In this document: positions 8,990 through 18,289 of the stretch, in pieces
How positions within the stretch are numbered: position 1 is the first letter of the stretch
How the letters are laid out: each line of letters opens with the position of its first letter
From: an uncultured Lachnospiraceae bacterium
GTDB taxonomy: Bacteria; Bacillota; Clostridia; Lachnospirales; Lachnospiraceae
DNA length: 64,000 nt
Direction of reading: 5' to 3'
NCBI GenBank assembly: GCA_902798585.1
Contig: CADBXF010000004.1
Span: 24,339-88,338 of the forward strand
Made by a program: the position numbers and the translations under genes
Notes under the pieces: generated by a model
What the model was told of the DNA's origin: nothing
The model's input: the letters and a program-made list of their open reading frames with translations, nothing else
The model's database searches: none

Positions 8990-9646
8990 ATGGGACAGAA
9001 AGTAAATCCGCATGGATTAAGAGTCGGTATCATTAGTGATTGGGATTCCAAGTGGTATGCAGAGGCTGACTTTGCAGACAATCTTGTAGAGGACTACAAG
9101 ATCCGCGAGTTCCTGAAGAAGAAGTTGTTCAACGCTGCGGTATCCAAGATTGATATCGAGCGTACGACCGACAAAGTCAAGGTTACGGTACACACTGCAA
9201 AGCCCGGTGTTGTCATCGGTAAGGGCGGTGCCGAGATCGAGAAGCTGAAGGCGCAGGTTGAGAAGCTTACGACCAAGAAGCTGAACCTTGAGATTAAAGA
9301 GATTAAGAGACCTGATATCAATGCACAGCTTGTTGCCGAGAACATCGCAGCACAGCTCGAGAACCGTGTGAGCTTCCGTCGTGCCATGAAGTCGACGATG
9401 TCCCGCACGATGAAGAGCGGCGCGAAGGGTATCAAGACCTGTTGCGCAGGCCGTCTCGGCGGTGCCGATATGGCGCGTATCGAGTTCTACAGCGAGGGCA
9501 CCATCCCGTTGCAGACGCTCCGTGCGGATATCGACTATGGTTTCGCTGAGGCAAGCACGACGTACGGTAAGGTCGGCGTTAAGGTTTGGATCTACCACGG
9601 CGAGGTACTCCCCACAAAGGGAAAAAAGGAAGGGAGCGATAAATAA
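8990..9646 (+). CDS. rpsC: 30S ribosomal protein S3
   Basis: 218 aa, full length. A type II KH domain with [13 protein letters not shown] (residues ~66-78) binds RNA at the mRNA entry channel, followed by the C-terminal S3 domain. The stop codon overlaps the rplP start by one base (TAATG), indicating coupled translation. Confidence 0.99.
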   Translation: MGQKVNPHGLRVGIISDWDSKWYAEADFADNLVEDYKIREFLKKKLFNAAVSKIDIERTTDKVKVTVHTAKPGVVIGKGGAEIEKLKAQVEKLTTKKLNLEIKEIKRPDINAQLVAENIAAQLENRVSFRRAMKSTMSRTMKSGAKGIKTCCAGRLGGADMARIEFYSEGTIPLQTLRADIDYGFAEASTTYGKVGVKVWIYHGEVLPTKGKKEGSDK

Positions 9647-10083
9647 TGTTAATGCCTAAGAGAGTGAAACGGCGTAAGCAGTTTCGTGGAACGATGAGAG
9701 GAAAGGCTTTACGAGGCAACACCATTTCTTATGGCGAGTACGGCATTGTTGCTACCGAGCCTTGCTGGATTAAGTCGAATCAGATTGAAGCAGCCCGTAT
9801 CGCTATGACGCGTTACATTAAGCGTGGCGGTCAGGTTTGGATTAAGATTTTCCCGGACAAGCCTGTTACGGCTAAGCCCGCTGAGACTCGAATGGGTTCC
9901 GGTAAGGGATCCACGGAATTCTGGGTAGCTGTTGTTAAGCCCGGCCGTGTAATGTTTGAGATTGCCGGCGTTTCGGAGGAAATTGCAAAGGAGGCTCTCC
10001 GCCTCGCGACTCACAAGCTGCCTTGCAAGTGCAAGATTGTGTCTCGTGAAGATTTAGAAGGAGGTAAGGGCAGTGAAAACTAA
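9646..10083 (+). CDS. rplP: 50S ribosomal protein L16
   Basis: 145 aa. L16 organises the A-site region of 23S rRNA; the [13 protein letters not shown] start and the [16 protein letters not shown] segment are typical. Translation probably begins at the first ATG, coupled to rpsC, though a second in-frame ATG two codons on is closer to the usual N-terminus. The 3' end overlaps rpmC by 11 bp. Confidence 0.99.
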   Translation: MLMPKRVKRRKQFRGTMRGKALRGNTISYGEYGIVATEPCWIKSNQIEAARIAMTRYIKRGGQVWIKIFPDKPVTAKPAETRMGSGKGSTEFWVAVVKPGRVMFEIAGVSEEIAKEALRLATHKLPCKCKIVSREDLEGGKGSEN

Positions 10084-10282
10084 GAAGTTTGTCGATGATC
10101 TTAAGTCGAAGTCCGTGTCTGAACTGAATAGTGATCTGGTTGCTGCCAAGAAGGAGCTCTTCAACCTGCGCTTCCAGAACGCAACGAATCAGCTGGACAA
10201 TACTAGCAGAATCAAAGAGGTAAGACGTAATATTGCACGCATCCAGACGGTGATTTCCGCGAAGGAAACGGAGCAGAACTAA
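10073..10282 (+). CDS. rpmC: 50S ribosomal protein L29
   Basis: 69 aa, two-helix L29. It starts at a GTG preceded by GAAGGAGGTAAGGGCA inside the end of rplP, so the genes overlap by 11 bp in different frames. The conserved [17 protein letters not shown] stretch is present. Confidence 0.98.
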   Translation: MKTKKFVDDLKSKSVSELNSDLVAAKKELFNLRFQNATNQLDNTSRIKEVRRNIARIQTVISAKETEQN

Positions 10283-10309
10283 TTCGGATGCCCGGAAAGG
10301 AGAATTCAC

Positions 10310-10564
10310 GTGGAAAGAAACTTGAGAAAAGTACGTACCGGTAAGGTCGTAAGCGATAAGATGGACAAGACCATCGTGGTTGCGGTTGTCGATAACGTCA
10401 AGCATCCTCTCTACAACAAGATTGTGAAGAGAACTTACAAGCTGAAGGCACACGATGAGAACAACGAGTGCAAGATCGGCGATCGTGTAAAGGTTATGGA
10501 GACGAGACCGCTCTCTAAGGATAAGAGATGGAGACTCGTTGAGATCGTAGAAAGAGCGAAGTAA
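10310..10564 (+). CDS. rpsQ: 30S ribosomal protein S17
   Basis: 84 aa, OB-fold S17. The start codon is GTG, placed by GAAAGGAGAATTCAC; the N-terminus [20 protein letters not shown] is as expected. It binds helix 11 of 16S rRNA. Confidence 0.98.
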   Translation: MERNLRKVRTGKVVSDKMDKTIVVAVVDNVKHPLYNKIVKRTYKLKAHDENNECKIGDRVKVMETRPLSKDKRWRLVEIVERAK

Positions 10565-10605
10565 TTCGACAGTTTTTACGAGCTAAGCGAAAGGAGTAAA
10601 GCACT

Positions 10606-10974
10606 ATGATTCAAACAGAAACCAGATTGAAGGTTGCTGACAATACCGGTGCGAAGGAACTTCTCTGCATCCGCGTTATGGGCGGTTCCGTGAGAAGATA
10701 TGCCGGCATCGGCGATATCATCGTTGCCTCCGTAAAGGACGCCACCCCCGGCGGCGTTGTGAAGAAGGGCGATGTTGTAAAGGCTGTCGTAGTTCGCACG
10801 GTTAAGAGCGTTCGTCGTAAGGACGGCTCCTACATCCGTTTCGACGAGAACGCAGCTGTGATTATTAAGGACGACTTGAATCCCAGAGGTACCCGTATCT
10901 TTGGACCGGTTGCGAGAGAGCTTCGTGACAAGAAGTTTATGAAGATCGTGTCTCTGGCACCGGAAGTACTGTAA
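10606..10974 (+). CDS. rplN: 50S ribosomal protein L14
   Basis: 122 aa, exactly the usual length. [19 protein letters not shown] and the C-terminal [22 protein letters not shown] are highly conserved. L14 forms part of intersubunit bridge B8 and is the RsfS docking site. The gap to rplX is 12 bp. Confidence 0.99.
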   Translation: MIQTETRLKVADNTGAKELLCIRVMGGSVRRYAGIGDIIVASVKDATPGGVVKKGDVVKAVVVRTVKSVRRKDGSYIRFDENAAVIIKDDLNPRGTRIFGPVARELRDKKFMKIVSLAPEVL

Positions 10975-10986
10975 GGAGGTGTCAGC

Positions 10987-11304
10987 ATGGCTACGAATAA
11001 GATTAAAAAAGGCGACACTGTCAAGATCATTACCGGTAAGGATAAGGGTAGTGAGGGCAAGGTACTCCGCGTTGAGGACGGCAAGGTTCTCGTGCAGGGT
11101 TGCAACATGGTAAAGAAGCACCAGAAGGCATCGCAGTCGAATCCTAAGGGCGGCATCGAGAACCGTGAGGCATTGATCGATGTTTCGAATGTAATGCTTG
11201 TATTTAACGGCAAGCCCACGAGAGTCGGCTTCAAGACGGTAGCGGACAAGGATAAGACCAAGAAGGTTCGTATCGCAAAGTCGACCGGCGATGTCATTGA
11301 CTAA
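10987..11304 (+). CDS. rplX: 50S ribosomal protein L24
   Basis: 105 aa with an N-terminal KOW motif ([19 protein letters not shown], residues ~8-26). L24 is one of the initiators of 50S assembly. The AAGGAGGTGTCAGC ribosome binding site sits right after the rplN stop. Confidence 0.99.
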   Translation: MATNKIKKGDTVKIITGKDKGSEGKVLRVEDGKVLVQGCNMVKKHQKASQSNPKGGIENREALIDVSNVMLVFNGKPTRVGFKTVADKDKTKKVRIAKSTGDVID

Positions 11305-11328
11305 TTCTAAGAGAGGAGGTCTATTTCG

Positions 11329-11868
11329 GTGACTAGATTAAAAGAAACCTATTTGAACGAGATTGCGGCTGCAATGCAGAAGAAGTTCGGTTACAAGAAT
11401 GTAATGCAGATTCCGAAGCTCGATAAGATCGTGATCAACATGGGCGTAGGCGAGGCTAAGGAAAATGCGAAAGCGCTTGAGTCCGCATGCAAGGACATGG
11501 AGATCATTTCCGGACAGAAGCCGATCATCACGAAGGCTAAGAAGTCCGTGGCTAACTTCAAAATCAGAGAGGGTCTTGCAATCGGCTGCAAAGTAACGCT
11601 TCGCGGCGACAAGATGTACGAGTTTGCAGATCGTCTGATCAACCTTGCTCTTCCCCGAGTACGTGACTTCCGCGGCGTTAACCCGAACGCATTTGACGGA
11701 CGCGGTAACTATGCGGTTGGTATCAAGGAGCAGTTGATCTTCCCTGAGATCGAGTATGACAAGGTGGACAAGGTTCGCGGTATGGATGTCATCTTCGTTA
11801 CTACGGCGAAGACCGACGAGGAAGCTCGTGAACTGTTAAGACTGTTTGGCATGCCTTTTGCCAAGTAA
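11329..11868 (+). CDS. rplE: 50S ribosomal protein L5
   Basis: 179 aa, full length. It starts at a GTG after GAGAGGAGGTCTATTTCG. The core [16 protein letters not shown] and the C-terminal [18 protein letters not shown] are typical. L5 binds 5S rRNA and contacts the P-site tRNA. Confidence 0.99.
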   Translation: MTRLKETYLNEIAAAMQKKFGYKNVMQIPKLDKIVINMGVGEAKENAKALESACKDMEIISGQKPIITKAKKSVANFKIREGLAIGCKVTLRGDKMYEFADRLINLALPRVRDFRGVNPNAFDGRGNYAVGIKEQLIFPEIEYDKVDKVRGMDVIFVTTAKTDEEARELLRLFGMPFAK

Positions 11869-11882
11869 TAGGAGGTTAATAC

Positions 11883-12068
11883 ATGGCTAAGTTATCTATG
11901 AAGCTGAAGCAGCAGCGCACTCCGAAGTTCTCCACCAGAGCGTACACCCGCTGCAGACTGTGCGGTCGTCCGCACGCGGTGCTGAGAAAGTACGGCATCT
12001 GCCGCGTTTGCTTCCGTGAGTTGGCATACAAGGGACAGATCCCGGGTGTAAAGAAGGCGAGCTGGTAA
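11883..12068 (+). CDS. rpsZ: 30S ribosomal protein S14, zinc-binding (type Z)
   Basis: 61 aa, the short zinc form of S14. The four zinc ligands are Cys24, Cys27, Cys40 and Cys43 (CRLC and CRVC). This contrasts with the ~89-aa zinc-free form that many bacteria keep as a zinc-starvation paralogue; none is seen in this window. Start follows TAGGAGGTTAATAC. Confidence 0.99.
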   Translation: MAKLSMKLKQQRTPKFSTRAYTRCRLCGRPHAVLRKYGICRVCFRELAYKGQIPGVKKASW

Positions 12069-12111
12069 GCGTTGCATCTGCATGCTTGCACGAAAATAGG
12101 AGGTTACAATT

Positions 12112-12513
12112 ATGACTATGAGCGATCCGATTGCAGATATGCTTACGAGAATCCGTAACGCCAATACTGCAAAGCACGATACGGTGGATGTTCCCGCTTC
12201 CAAGATCAAGGTTGCAATTGCGGACATTCTTGTTAAGGAAGGATTTGTTTCCGGCTACAAGATGATCGATGTAGGGAATTTCCAGGACATTCAGATTACC
12301 CTTAAGTACGGTAAGGATAAGAATGTCAAGGCTATCACCGGTTTGAAGAGAATCTCGAAGCCCGGTCTTCGCGTTTACGCGAGCAAGGAAGAGCTTCCCC
12401 GCGTTCTCGGCGGTCTCGGTGTAGCAATCATTTCCACGAACAAAGGTATCATTACAGACAAAGAAGCACGTCAGCTTAATGTAGGTGGCGAAGTGCTTGC
12501 TTATGTCTGGTAA
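12112..12513 (+). CDS. rpsH: 30S ribosomal protein S8
   Basis: 133 aa, full length. It begins [18 protein letters not shown] and ends with the conserved [13 protein letters not shown]8 binds the central domain of 16S rRNA and represses the spc operon in E. coli by binding the rplE region; no such site was verified here. Confidence 0.99.
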   Translation: MTMSDPIADMLTRIRNANTAKHDTVDVPASKIKVAIADILVKEGFVSGYKMIDVGNFQDIQITLKYGKDKNVKAITGLKRISKPGLRVYASKEELPRVLGGLGVAIISTNKGIITDKEARQLNVGGEVLAYVW

Positions 12514-12534
12514 TCAGAGTAAGGAGGTACGGGC

Positions 12535-13077
12535 ATGTCACGTATAGGAAAAATGCCAATCGCCATTCCTGCCGGTGTTACGGTAGATGTGGCAGAAAAT
12601 AATAAAGTGACGGTTAAGGGACCTAAGGGAACCCTTGAGAGAGTACTTGCACCGGAGCTCAGCATCAAGGTTGAGGCCGGTCAGGTAGTTGTGGAGAGAC
12701 CCAATGACCTGAAGAGAATCAAGTCCCTTCACGGTCTTACCAGAACGCTCATCAACAACATGGTTGTTGGTGTTACGAACGGTTATGAGAAGGTTCTCGA
12801 GGTAAACGGTGTCGGTTACCGTGCAGCTAAGCAGGGCAAGACCCTTACGCTTACGCTCGGCTACTCGCATCCGGTTATCATGGAGGATCCGGACGGTATC
12901 GAGACAATCCTCGACGGTCAGAACAAGATTACCGTTAAGGGTATCGATAAGGAAAAAGTCGGACAGTACGCTGCCGAAATCAGAGACAAGAGAAGACCTG
13001 AGCCTTACAAGGGCAAGGGTATCAAGTACGCTGACGAGGTTATCAGACGTAAGGTCGGCAAGACTGGTAAGAAGTAG
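12535..13077 (+). CDS. rplF: 50S ribosomal protein L6
   Basis: 180 aa, two repeated L6 domains. The N-terminal [14 protein letters not shown] and the C-terminal signature [16 protein letters not shown] are intact. It lies near the sarcin-ricin loop, where translation factors bind. The ribosome binding site is AAGGAGGTACGGGC. Confidence 0.99.
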   Translation: MSRIGKMPIAIPAGVTVDVAENNKVTVKGPKGTLERVLAPELSIKVEAGQVVVERPNDLKRIKSLHGLTRTLINNMVVGVTNGYEKVLEVNGVGYRAAKQGKTLTLTLGYSHPVIMEDPDGIETILDGQNKITVKGIDKEKVGQYAAEIRDKRRPEPYKGKGIKYADEVIRRKVGKTGKK

Positions 13078-13092
13078 AAAGGAGAATAAATC

Positions 13093-13461
13093 ATGGTAAG
13101 TAAAGACTGCAGATCGGAAATTCGTGTTAAGAAGCACATGAAGATTCGTAATCGTTTCTCCGGCACTGCTGAAAGACCCAGACTGGCTGTCTTCCGTAGT
13201 AATAATCATATGTATTGCCAGATCATCGACGATGTCGCAGGCAATACCCTCGTAGCTGCTTCCACCCTCGAGAAGGATGTGAAGGCACAGTGCGAAAAGA
13301 CCAACGATGTGGCTGCAGCGAAGGTTCTCGGAACTGCAATCGCTAAGAAGGCCCTTGAAAAAGGAATCGACACGGTTGTCTTTGACAGAGGCGGTTTCAT
13401 ATACGCAGGCAAGATTCAGGCTTTAGCTGACGCGGCTCGCGAGGCCGGTCTGAACTTTTAG
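13093..13461 (+). CDS. rplR: 50S ribosomal protein L18
   Basis: 122 aa. L18 binds 5S rRNA with L5. Conserved segments [18 protein letters not shown] and [25 protein letters not shown] (partial quotes) are present. Starts 15 bp after rplF with AAAGGAG as ribosome binding site. Confidence 0.99.
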   Translation: MVSKDCRSEIRVKKHMKIRNRFSGTAERPRLAVFRSNNHMYCQIIDDVAGNTLVAASTLEKDVKAQCEKTNDVAAAKVLGTAIAKKALEKGIDTVVFDRGGFIYAGKIQALADAAREAGLNF

Positions 13462-13476
13462 TCAAGGAGGAAAGAC

Positions 13477-13980
13477 ATGAAACGTACTAATGTTGATACT
13501 AATCAGGTCGAGATGGAAGACAAGGTTGTCGAAATCAAGCGTGTCACCAAGGTTGTCAAGGGCGGTCGTACCATGCGCATCAGCGCGCTGGTTGTTGTCG
13601 GCGACAAGAAGGGTCATGTTGGCGTAGGTCTCGGCAAGGCTGCCGAGGTTCCGGAGGCAATCCGCAAGGCTAAGGAAGATGCCATGAAGCACATGGTAAC
13701 GCTTCCGATTGATGACAACGGTTCTGTTCCTCACGACTTCATCGGTGAATACGGCAGCGCTGAGATTCTTCTCAAGAGAGCTTCCCAAGGTACCGGTATT
13801 ATCGCAGGCGGCCCGGCTCGTATCGTGCTTGAGCTTGCAGGTTACAAGAATATTCGTACGAAGTCCCTCGGCTCGAACAACAAGCGCAACGTTGTTTTGG
13901 CAACGCTTGCAGGTCTCGGCGAGCTGAAGACTCCGGAGCAGGTTGCTGCACTTCGCGGCATTTCCGTAAGCGACTTATAG
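13477..13980 (+). CDS. rpsE: 30S ribosomal protein S5
   Basis: 167 aa. The dsRNA-binding-like N-terminal half and C-terminal half of S5 are both present; the VKGGRTMRISALVVVGD loop is where spectinomycin-resistance and fidelity mutations map in other species, and it looks wild type. The start follows CAAGGAGGAAAGAC. Confidence 0.99.
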   Translation: MKRTNVDTNQVEMEDKVVEIKRVTKVVKGGRTMRISALVVVGDKKGHVGVGLGKAAEVPEAIRKAKEDAMKHMVTLPIDDNGSVPHDFIGEYGSAEILLKRASQGTGIIAGGPARIVLELAGYKNIRTKSLGSNNKRNVVLATLAGLGELKTPEQVAALRGISVSDL

Positions 13981-13991
13981 GAGGTAGCGAA

Positions 13992-14177
13992 ATGGCAGAG
14001 TTAAAAGTAACATTGGTGAAATCCACCATCGGTGCAATTCCGAAGCATAAGAAAACGGTTGCCGCTCTCGGCCTTCATAAGCTGAACAGCAGCAACACCC
14101 TTCCCGATAATGCTGCAACCAAGGGCATGATCGCGCAGGTTAAGCATTTGGTTAAGGTTGAAGAAATCCAGGATTAA
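13992..14177 (+). CDS. rpmD: 50S ribosomal protein L30
   Basis: 61 aa, single-domain bacterial L30. [25 protein letters not shown] is its conserved opening (first residues quoted only in part). The ribosome binding site TAGGAGGTAGCGAA overlaps the rpsE stop. The gene ends 13 bp before the rplO start. Confidence 0.98.
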   Translation: MAELKVTLVKSTIGAIPKHKKTVAALGLHKLNSSNTLPDNAATKGMIAQVKHLVKVEEIQD

Positions 14178-14190
14178 GGAGGTGCATACG

Positions 14191-14631
14191 ATGAATTTGG
14201 CAGAGTTAAAGCCGGCTGAAGGTTCGAAGCACAGCGCGAATTTCCGCAGAGGTCGCGGACACGGTTCGGGCAACGGCAAGACCGCCGGCAAGGGTCATAA
14301 AGGTCAGAAGGCTCGTTCGGGAGCACCGAGAATCGGTTTCGAAGGTGGTCAGATGCCTTTGTACCGTCGCCTTCCCAAGAGAGGCTTCAAGAACATCAAT
14401 TCGAAGAACATCATCGCAATCAATGTTTCGATGTTGAATCGTTTCGAGGACGGTGCGTCCGTAACTGTGGAATCTCTCATGGAAATCGGCTTGGTGAGCA
14501 ATCCCAGAGACGGCGTTAAGATTCTCGGCAACGGTGAGCTTACCAAGAAACTGAATGTTGCGGTCAATGCGTACAGCGCATCCGCAATCGAGAAAATTCA
14601 GGCTCTTGGGGGAAGTGCCGAGGTGATCTGA
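14191..14631 (+). CDS. rplO: 50S ribosomal protein L15
   Basis: 146 aa from the ATG at 14191, chosen because AAGGAGGTGCATACG precedes it; an in-frame start at 14158 lies inside rpmD and is rejected. The Gly/Arg-rich N-terminal tail ([20 protein letters not shown]) threads into 23S rRNA. One base separates its stop from the secY ATG. Confidence 0.99.
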   Translation: MNLAELKPAEGSKHSANFRRGRGHGSGNGKTAGKGHKGQKARSGAPRIGFEGGQMPLYRRLPKRGFKNINSKNIIAINVSMLNRFEDGASVTVESLMEIGLVSNPRDGVKILGNGELTKKLNVAVNAYSASAIEKIQALGGSAEVI

Positions 14632-14632
14632 C

Positions 14633-15952
14633 ATGTTTACGATGTTCATCAACGCATTTAAAGTCAAGGATATTCGGAAGAAGCTGTTCTTCACATTCAT
14701 CTGCATGATCGTCATCCGTCTCGGCTGCCAGGTGGCATGCCCCGGCATGGGCGAGGGTGTAAGAGATTTGATCAACAGAGCCAACCTGGGCTTTCTGGAT
14801 GTTCTGAGCGGCGGTTCGCTTGAGCGGATGTCGATTTTTGCGCTGAATGTTTCTCCGTACATTACGGCATCCATTATCATGCAGCTGTTGACGATTGCAA
14901 TTCCGAGTCTTGCCGAACTTCAGAAGGACGGCGAGACCGGTCGCAAGAAGATTGCGGAAATTTCCCGTTACATGACGGTTGCACTTGCTCTTATCGAGGG
15001 CGGCGCCATGGCTATCGGTTTCCACAATGCAGGATACCTTCAGGATGACAAGATTATCACAATCTTCATTATCACGGCAGCATTTACCGCTGGTTCCGCC
15101 TTCCTTATGTGGCTCGGCGAGAACATCACGGAGCACGGTGTCGGCAACGGTATCTCGATTATCCTTTTGATCAACATCGTTTCCGGTTTGCCTACGACCT
15201 TCAAGGGTCTGCACGACCAGTTCGTGTCCGGCAAGCCGATTGCCAAGGCTGTTCTGGCCGCAGCAATCATTATCGTAACGGTTTTGGTCACATTGGTTCT
15301 GATCATCCTTCTTCAGGATGCGGAGCGCAAGATTGCGGTTCAGTATTCGAAGAAGATGCAGGGCAGAAGAATGGTCGGCGGAAACTCCTCCTTTATTCCG
15401 GTTAAGGTAAACACGGCAGGCGTTATTCCGGTCATCTTCGCAGTATCGATTTTCCAGTTCCCTACCGTAATTTCGAGTTTCTTTGGAGTCGAGGGGAGCG
15501 CTACCGGTACGGCTTGGCAGCGTGTGCTTTATGCATGCGATACCAGACACTGGTTTGATGTATCCAGCTGGGGCAAGTTTGCGTTCACGATCGGTGCATT
15601 GTTCTATGTGGCAATGATTCTGTTCTTCGCATATTTCTATACCAGCATTACATTTAACCCGATTGAGATTTCGAACAACATGAAGAAAGACGGCGGTTTT
15701 ATCCCGGGTATTCGTCCCGGTAAGCCGACGACGGACTACCTGGTTAAGGTTCTGAACTACATTGTTTTGATCGGTGCCATCGGTCTTGCGATCGTTGCAC
15801 TTATCCCGATTATCTGCGGCGGCGTGTTCAAGGCGCAGCTCGGATTCGGCGGAACTTCTTTGATCATCGTTGTCGGTGTCGTTTTGGAGACCATGAAGCA
15901 GATCGAATCTCAGCTCTTGGTACGTCATTACAAGGGATTCCTGAATGACTAA
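14633..15952 (+). CDS. secY: Preprotein translocase subunit SecY
   Basis: 439 aa, the central channel of the Sec translocon, with about ten membrane helices. Conserved features include the plug/TM2 region with ALNVSPYITASIIMQLL and the cytosolic loops before TM9. It acts with SecE, SecG and SecA in the cytoplasmic membrane. Translationally coupled to rplO (1 bp gap). A terminator-like hairpin follows at 15962-15996, before adk. Confidence 0.99.
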   Translation: MFTMFINAFKVKDIRKKLFFTFICMIVIRLGCQVACPGMGEGVRDLINRANLGFLDVLSGGSLERMSIFALNVSPYITASIIMQLLTIAIPSLAELQKDGETGRKKIAEISRYMTVALALIEGGAMAIGFHNAGYLQDDKIITIFIITAAFTAGSAFLMWLGENITEHGVGNGISIILLINIVSGLPTTFKGLHDQFVSGKPIAKAVLAAAIIIVTVLVTLVLIILLQDAERKIAVQYSKKMQGRRMVGGNSSFIPVKVNTAGVIPVIFAVSIFQFPTVISSFFGVEGSATGTAWQRVLYACDTRHWFDVSSWGKFAFTIGALFYVAMILFFAYFYTSITFNPIEISNNMKKDGGFIPGIRPGKPTTDYLVKVLNYIVLIGAIGLAIVALIPIICGGVFKAQLGFGGTSLIIVVGVVLETMKQIESQLLVRHYKGFLND

Positions 15953-15961
15953 AACGTATGT

Positions 15962-15996
15962 GGGCGGAGCGTTCGTCGTTCCGCCCGCTTTTTTTC
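15962..15996 (+). terminator. Hairpin with T-run between secY and adk
   Basis: GGGCGGA (15962-15968), loop of 11, TCCGCCC (15980-15986), then GCTTTTTTTC. It has the form of an intrinsic terminator, placed inside the operon 13 bp before the adk start. Confidence 0.8.
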
Positions 15997-16008
15997 AAGG
16001 AGGCAGTC

Positions 16009-16650
16009 ATGAAAATTGTTATGTTGGGTGCGCCCGGCGCCGGTAAGGGCACGCAGGCGAAGATGATTTCCGCAAAATACGGCGTTCCTCACATCTCGAC
16101 GGGTGACATTTTCCGTGCGAACATCAAGAACGGCACGGAGCTCGGTGAGAAGGCCAAGAAATATATGGATCAGGGATTGCTCGTTCCGGATGAGCTGACG
16201 CTTGCGCTCATCATGAACCGCTTTGCGCAGGACGATTGCAAGAACGGTTATGTTCTCGACGGTTTCCCGCGCACGATTGCTCAGGCCGAGGCTCTCACCG
16301 CAAGCCTGAAGGCAAACGGCGATGCTCTTGATTACGCTATCGATGTGGATGTTCCGGATGCCGATATTGTGGAGCGCATGGGCGGAAGACGCGCCTGCGT
16401 AAACTGCGGCGGAACCTATCACATTTTGTTTAATCCCCCTCATCGCGCAGGCTTCTGCGATTTGTGCGGCGGTGAGCTCAGCATCCGCAAGGACGATCTC
16501 CCGGAGACGGTTCAGAAGCGTCTTACGGTATACCATGAGCAGACGCAGCCGCTGATCGACTACTACACCGGCGAGGGAATTCTCCGCACGGTGGACGGTA
16601 CGAAGGATGTCAACGAGGTGTTCGCGGCAATCACGGAGCTTCTCGGCTGA
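16009..16650 (+). CDS. adk: Adenylate kinase, zinc-lid type
   Basis: 213 aa, converting AMP + ATP to 2 ADP in the cytosol. P-loop GAPGAGKGT at residues 7-15. The LID domain carries four cysteines, C130, C133, C150 and C153, the structural zinc site of Gram-positive long-form enzymes. The ATG at 16009 follows CAAGGAGGCAGTC; the upstream in-frame start at 15958 lies across the terminator. It is 82 bp upstream of map. Confidence 0.99.
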   Translation: MKIVMLGAPGAGKGTQAKMISAKYGVPHISTGDIFRANIKNGTELGEKAKKYMDQGLLVPDELTLALIMNRFAQDDCKNGYVLDGFPRTIAQAEALTASLKANGDALDYAIDVDVPDADIVERMGGRRACVNCGGTYHILFNPPHRAGFCDLCGGELSIRKDDLPETVQKRLTVYHEQTQPLIDYYTGEGILRTVDGTKDVNEVFAAITELLG

Positions 16651-16732
16651 TTGCGGTGACGGCAAATGGGCGCAGCACAGGGAATCCCGTTCCGGTGGGC
16701 GTTCGTTGCGCGGCAGAATAGGGAGGCCTAAA

Positions 16733-17485
16733 ATGGCAATTACAATTAAATCCAAAAGCGAAATCGATAAGATGCGTGAGGCGGGAAGACTGCTCTCCCT
16801 GGTTCACGATGAGATGGCGAAGCATGTTCGGCCGGGAATCTCCACGATGGAGCTGAACCGGATCGGCGAGGATATGATTCGCAGCTTCGGCTGTATTCCC
16901 TCATTCTTGAACTACGAGGGATATCCCGCTTCCATCTGCATCTCCGTGAACGACCGCGTAGTCCACGGAATCCCGAGCAAAAAAGAGATTCTTGCCGAGG
17001 GCGATATCGTGAGTTTGGATGCCGGTTTGATTTATCAGGGGTACCACTCGGACGCTGCGAGAACCTGGGCGGTCGGCGAGATTTCGCCGGAGGCGCGGAA
17101 ACTCGTGGATGTGACGCAGCAGAGCTTCTTTGAGGGCATCAAGCTGGCGAAGGCGGGAAATCATCTCTATGATATTTCCGCTGCAATCGAAGAGTATGTG
17201 ACGCGATACGGTTTTACCTGCGTGCGCGACCTGGTCGGACACGGAATCGGAACCCATATGCACGAGGATCCGCAGATTCCCAACTTCCGGCAACATCGCC
17301 GCGGTGTAAAGCTGCAGGCAGGCATGACCCTCGCCATCGAGCCGATGGTAAATATGGGAAGCTGGGAAGTGCGTGTCCTTGATGACGACTGGACGGTCGT
17401 GACTGAGGACGGAAGCCTTTCGTCGCACTACGAAAACACGGTTCTGATCACCGACGGTGAACCCGAGATTCTCTCGCTTCGATAG
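16733..17485 (+). CDS. map: Type I methionine aminopeptidase
   Basis: 250 aa, removes the initiator Met from nascent proteins. The five metal ligands can be placed: two Asp (in SLDAGLIYQG and YHSDAARTW), His in GHGIGTHMHEDP, and Glu in AIEPMV and HYENTVLIT. No N-terminal extension or SH3 linker. The start at 16733 follows AGGGAGGCCTAAA. The ORF could be extended upstream to 16607, but that part overlaps adk. Confidence 0.98.
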   Translation: MAITIKSKSEIDKMREAGRLLSLVHDEMAKHVRPGISTMELNRIGEDMIRSFGCIPSFLNYEGYPASICISVNDRVVHGIPSKKEILAEGDIVSLDAGLIYQGYHSDAARTWAVGEISPEARKLVDVTQQSFFEGIKLAKAGNHLYDISAAIEEYVTRYGFTCVRDLVGHGIGTHMHEDPQIPNFRQHRRGVKLQAGMTLAIEPMVNMGSWEVRVLDDDWTVVTEDGSLSSHYENTVLITDGEPEILSLR

Positions 17486-17554
17486 AATTTCGCAGGGCGG
17501 CAGGAGGCGGCGGAATACCGGCAGGGCGGATTCGCCGCAATCGAAAAATCCTGC

Positions 17555-17583
17555 TTGTATTGCCGGAAACCGCGTGCTATAAT
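17555..17583 (+). promoter_or_regulatory. Promoter of infA
   Basis: TTGTAT (17555-17560), 17-bp spacer, TATAAT (17578-17583), 57 bp before the infA start. It gives infA its own transcription start inside the ribosomal superoperon. Confidence 0.8.
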
Positions 17584-17639
17584 GATTGCGGTGCGGCAGA
17601 GGACCGCATGGATTAGTTCTGGATTTACGGAGGATGTGT

Positions 17640-17858
17640 ATGTCGAAATCGGATGTTCTTGAGATGGAAGGTACCGTTTTGGAAAAGCTTCCGAATGCCA
17701 TGTTCCAGGTTCAACTGGAGAACGGCATGAAGGTGCTCGCCCATATCAGCGGTAAGCTTCGCATGAACTACATCAAGATTGTTCCCGGAGACAAAGTTAC
17801 GCTGGAGCTTTCGCCCTACGATCTGACGAAGGGCAGAATCATTTGGCGTGATAAGTAA
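17640..17858 (+). CDS. infA: Translation initiation factor IF-1
   Basis: 72 aa, the standard IF-1 length and a single OB fold that occupies the 30S A site during initiation. [19 protein letters not shown] and GRIIWRDK are characteristic. The start at 17640 follows GGAGGATGTGT. It has its own promoter and a terminator shortly after its stop, so it may be a single-gene unit. Confidence 0.99.
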   Translation: MSKSDVLEMEGTVLEKLPNAMFQVQLENGMKVLAHISGKLRMNYIKIVPGDKVTLELSPYDLTKGRIIWRDK

Positions 17859-17875
17859 ACAAAGACGGTAACGCA

Positions 17876-17909
17876 CGGGCCTTCCTTTTTACAGGGAGGC
17901 CCGCTTTTT
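17876..17909 (+). terminator. Terminator after infA
   Basis: CGGGCCTTCC (17876-17885) pairs with GGAGGCCCG (17895-17903), with one bulge; followed by CTTTTTC. Confidence 0.8.
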
Positions 17910-18024
17910 CGCTTCGGGACAGGGCTTTTCCCGGGAAACAGGCCGATTTTGCGAGGTTTCTCAACGGATTTTCGAAAAATACCGAAAAAAGCCGAAAATT
18001 GCCGAAAAATCGGGAAAAAGAGGG

Positions 18025-18052
18025 TTGCATTTTACAAAAGTCATGCTATAAT
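18025..18052 (+). promoter_or_regulatory. Promoter of rpmJ
   Basis: TTGCAT (18025-18030), 16-bp spacer, TATAAT (18047-18052), 38 bp before rpmJ. The upstream 17970-18018 stretch is a run of short GCCGAAAAA-like units that could act as an A/T-rich UP element. Confidence 0.8.
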
Positions 18053-18090
18053 GTTAAACGGACTTTTTTCGAAGAAAGGAGTAAAAAGCT

Positions 18091-18204
18091 ATGAAAGTTA
18101 GATCTTCAGTAAAGCCCATTTGCGAAAAATGCAAAATCATCAAAAGAAAAGGGAACATCATGATCATCTGTGAGAACCCGAAGCACAAACAGAGACAAGG
18201 CTGA
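18091..18204 (+). CDS. rpmJ: 50S ribosomal protein L36
   Basis: 37 aa, a small gene placed between infA and rpsM. It reads [20 protein letters not shown] and ends KHKQRQG. The zinc ligands are Cys11, Cys14, Cys27 and His32, so this is the zinc-binding form. Start follows GAAAGGAGTAAAAAGCT. Confidence 0.98.
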   Translation: MKVRSSVKPICEKCKIIKRKGNIMIICENPKHKQRQG

Positions 18205-18208
18205 TAAT

Positions 18209-18244
18209 CAACAATACTTGATTGGTTTTTTGTGAGTATTGTTG
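18209..18244 (+). terminator. Hairpin after rpmJ
   Basis: Perfect 10-bp stem CAACAATACT (18209-18218) / AGTATTGTTG (18235-18244), loop containing GGTTTTTTG. No T-run follows, so it is either a weak terminator or an RNA-stabilising hairpin. Confidence 0.45.
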
Positions 18245-18275
18245 CTACTCATATAAAAACAGCACTTGCTTTTTG

Positions 18276-18284
18276 TGTTACAAT
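18276..18284 (+). promoter_or_regulatory. Extended -10 promoter of the rpsM (alpha) operon
   Basis: TGTTACAAT fits the extended -10 form (TG, one base, then a -10 hexamer). No good -35 lies at the normal distance. rpsM starts 267 bp later. Confidence 0.5.
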
Positions 18285-18289
18285 CGTCG

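Noticed and set aside
14564..15928. 454-aa reverse-strand ORF over secY
   Set aside because: Antisense shadow of secY.
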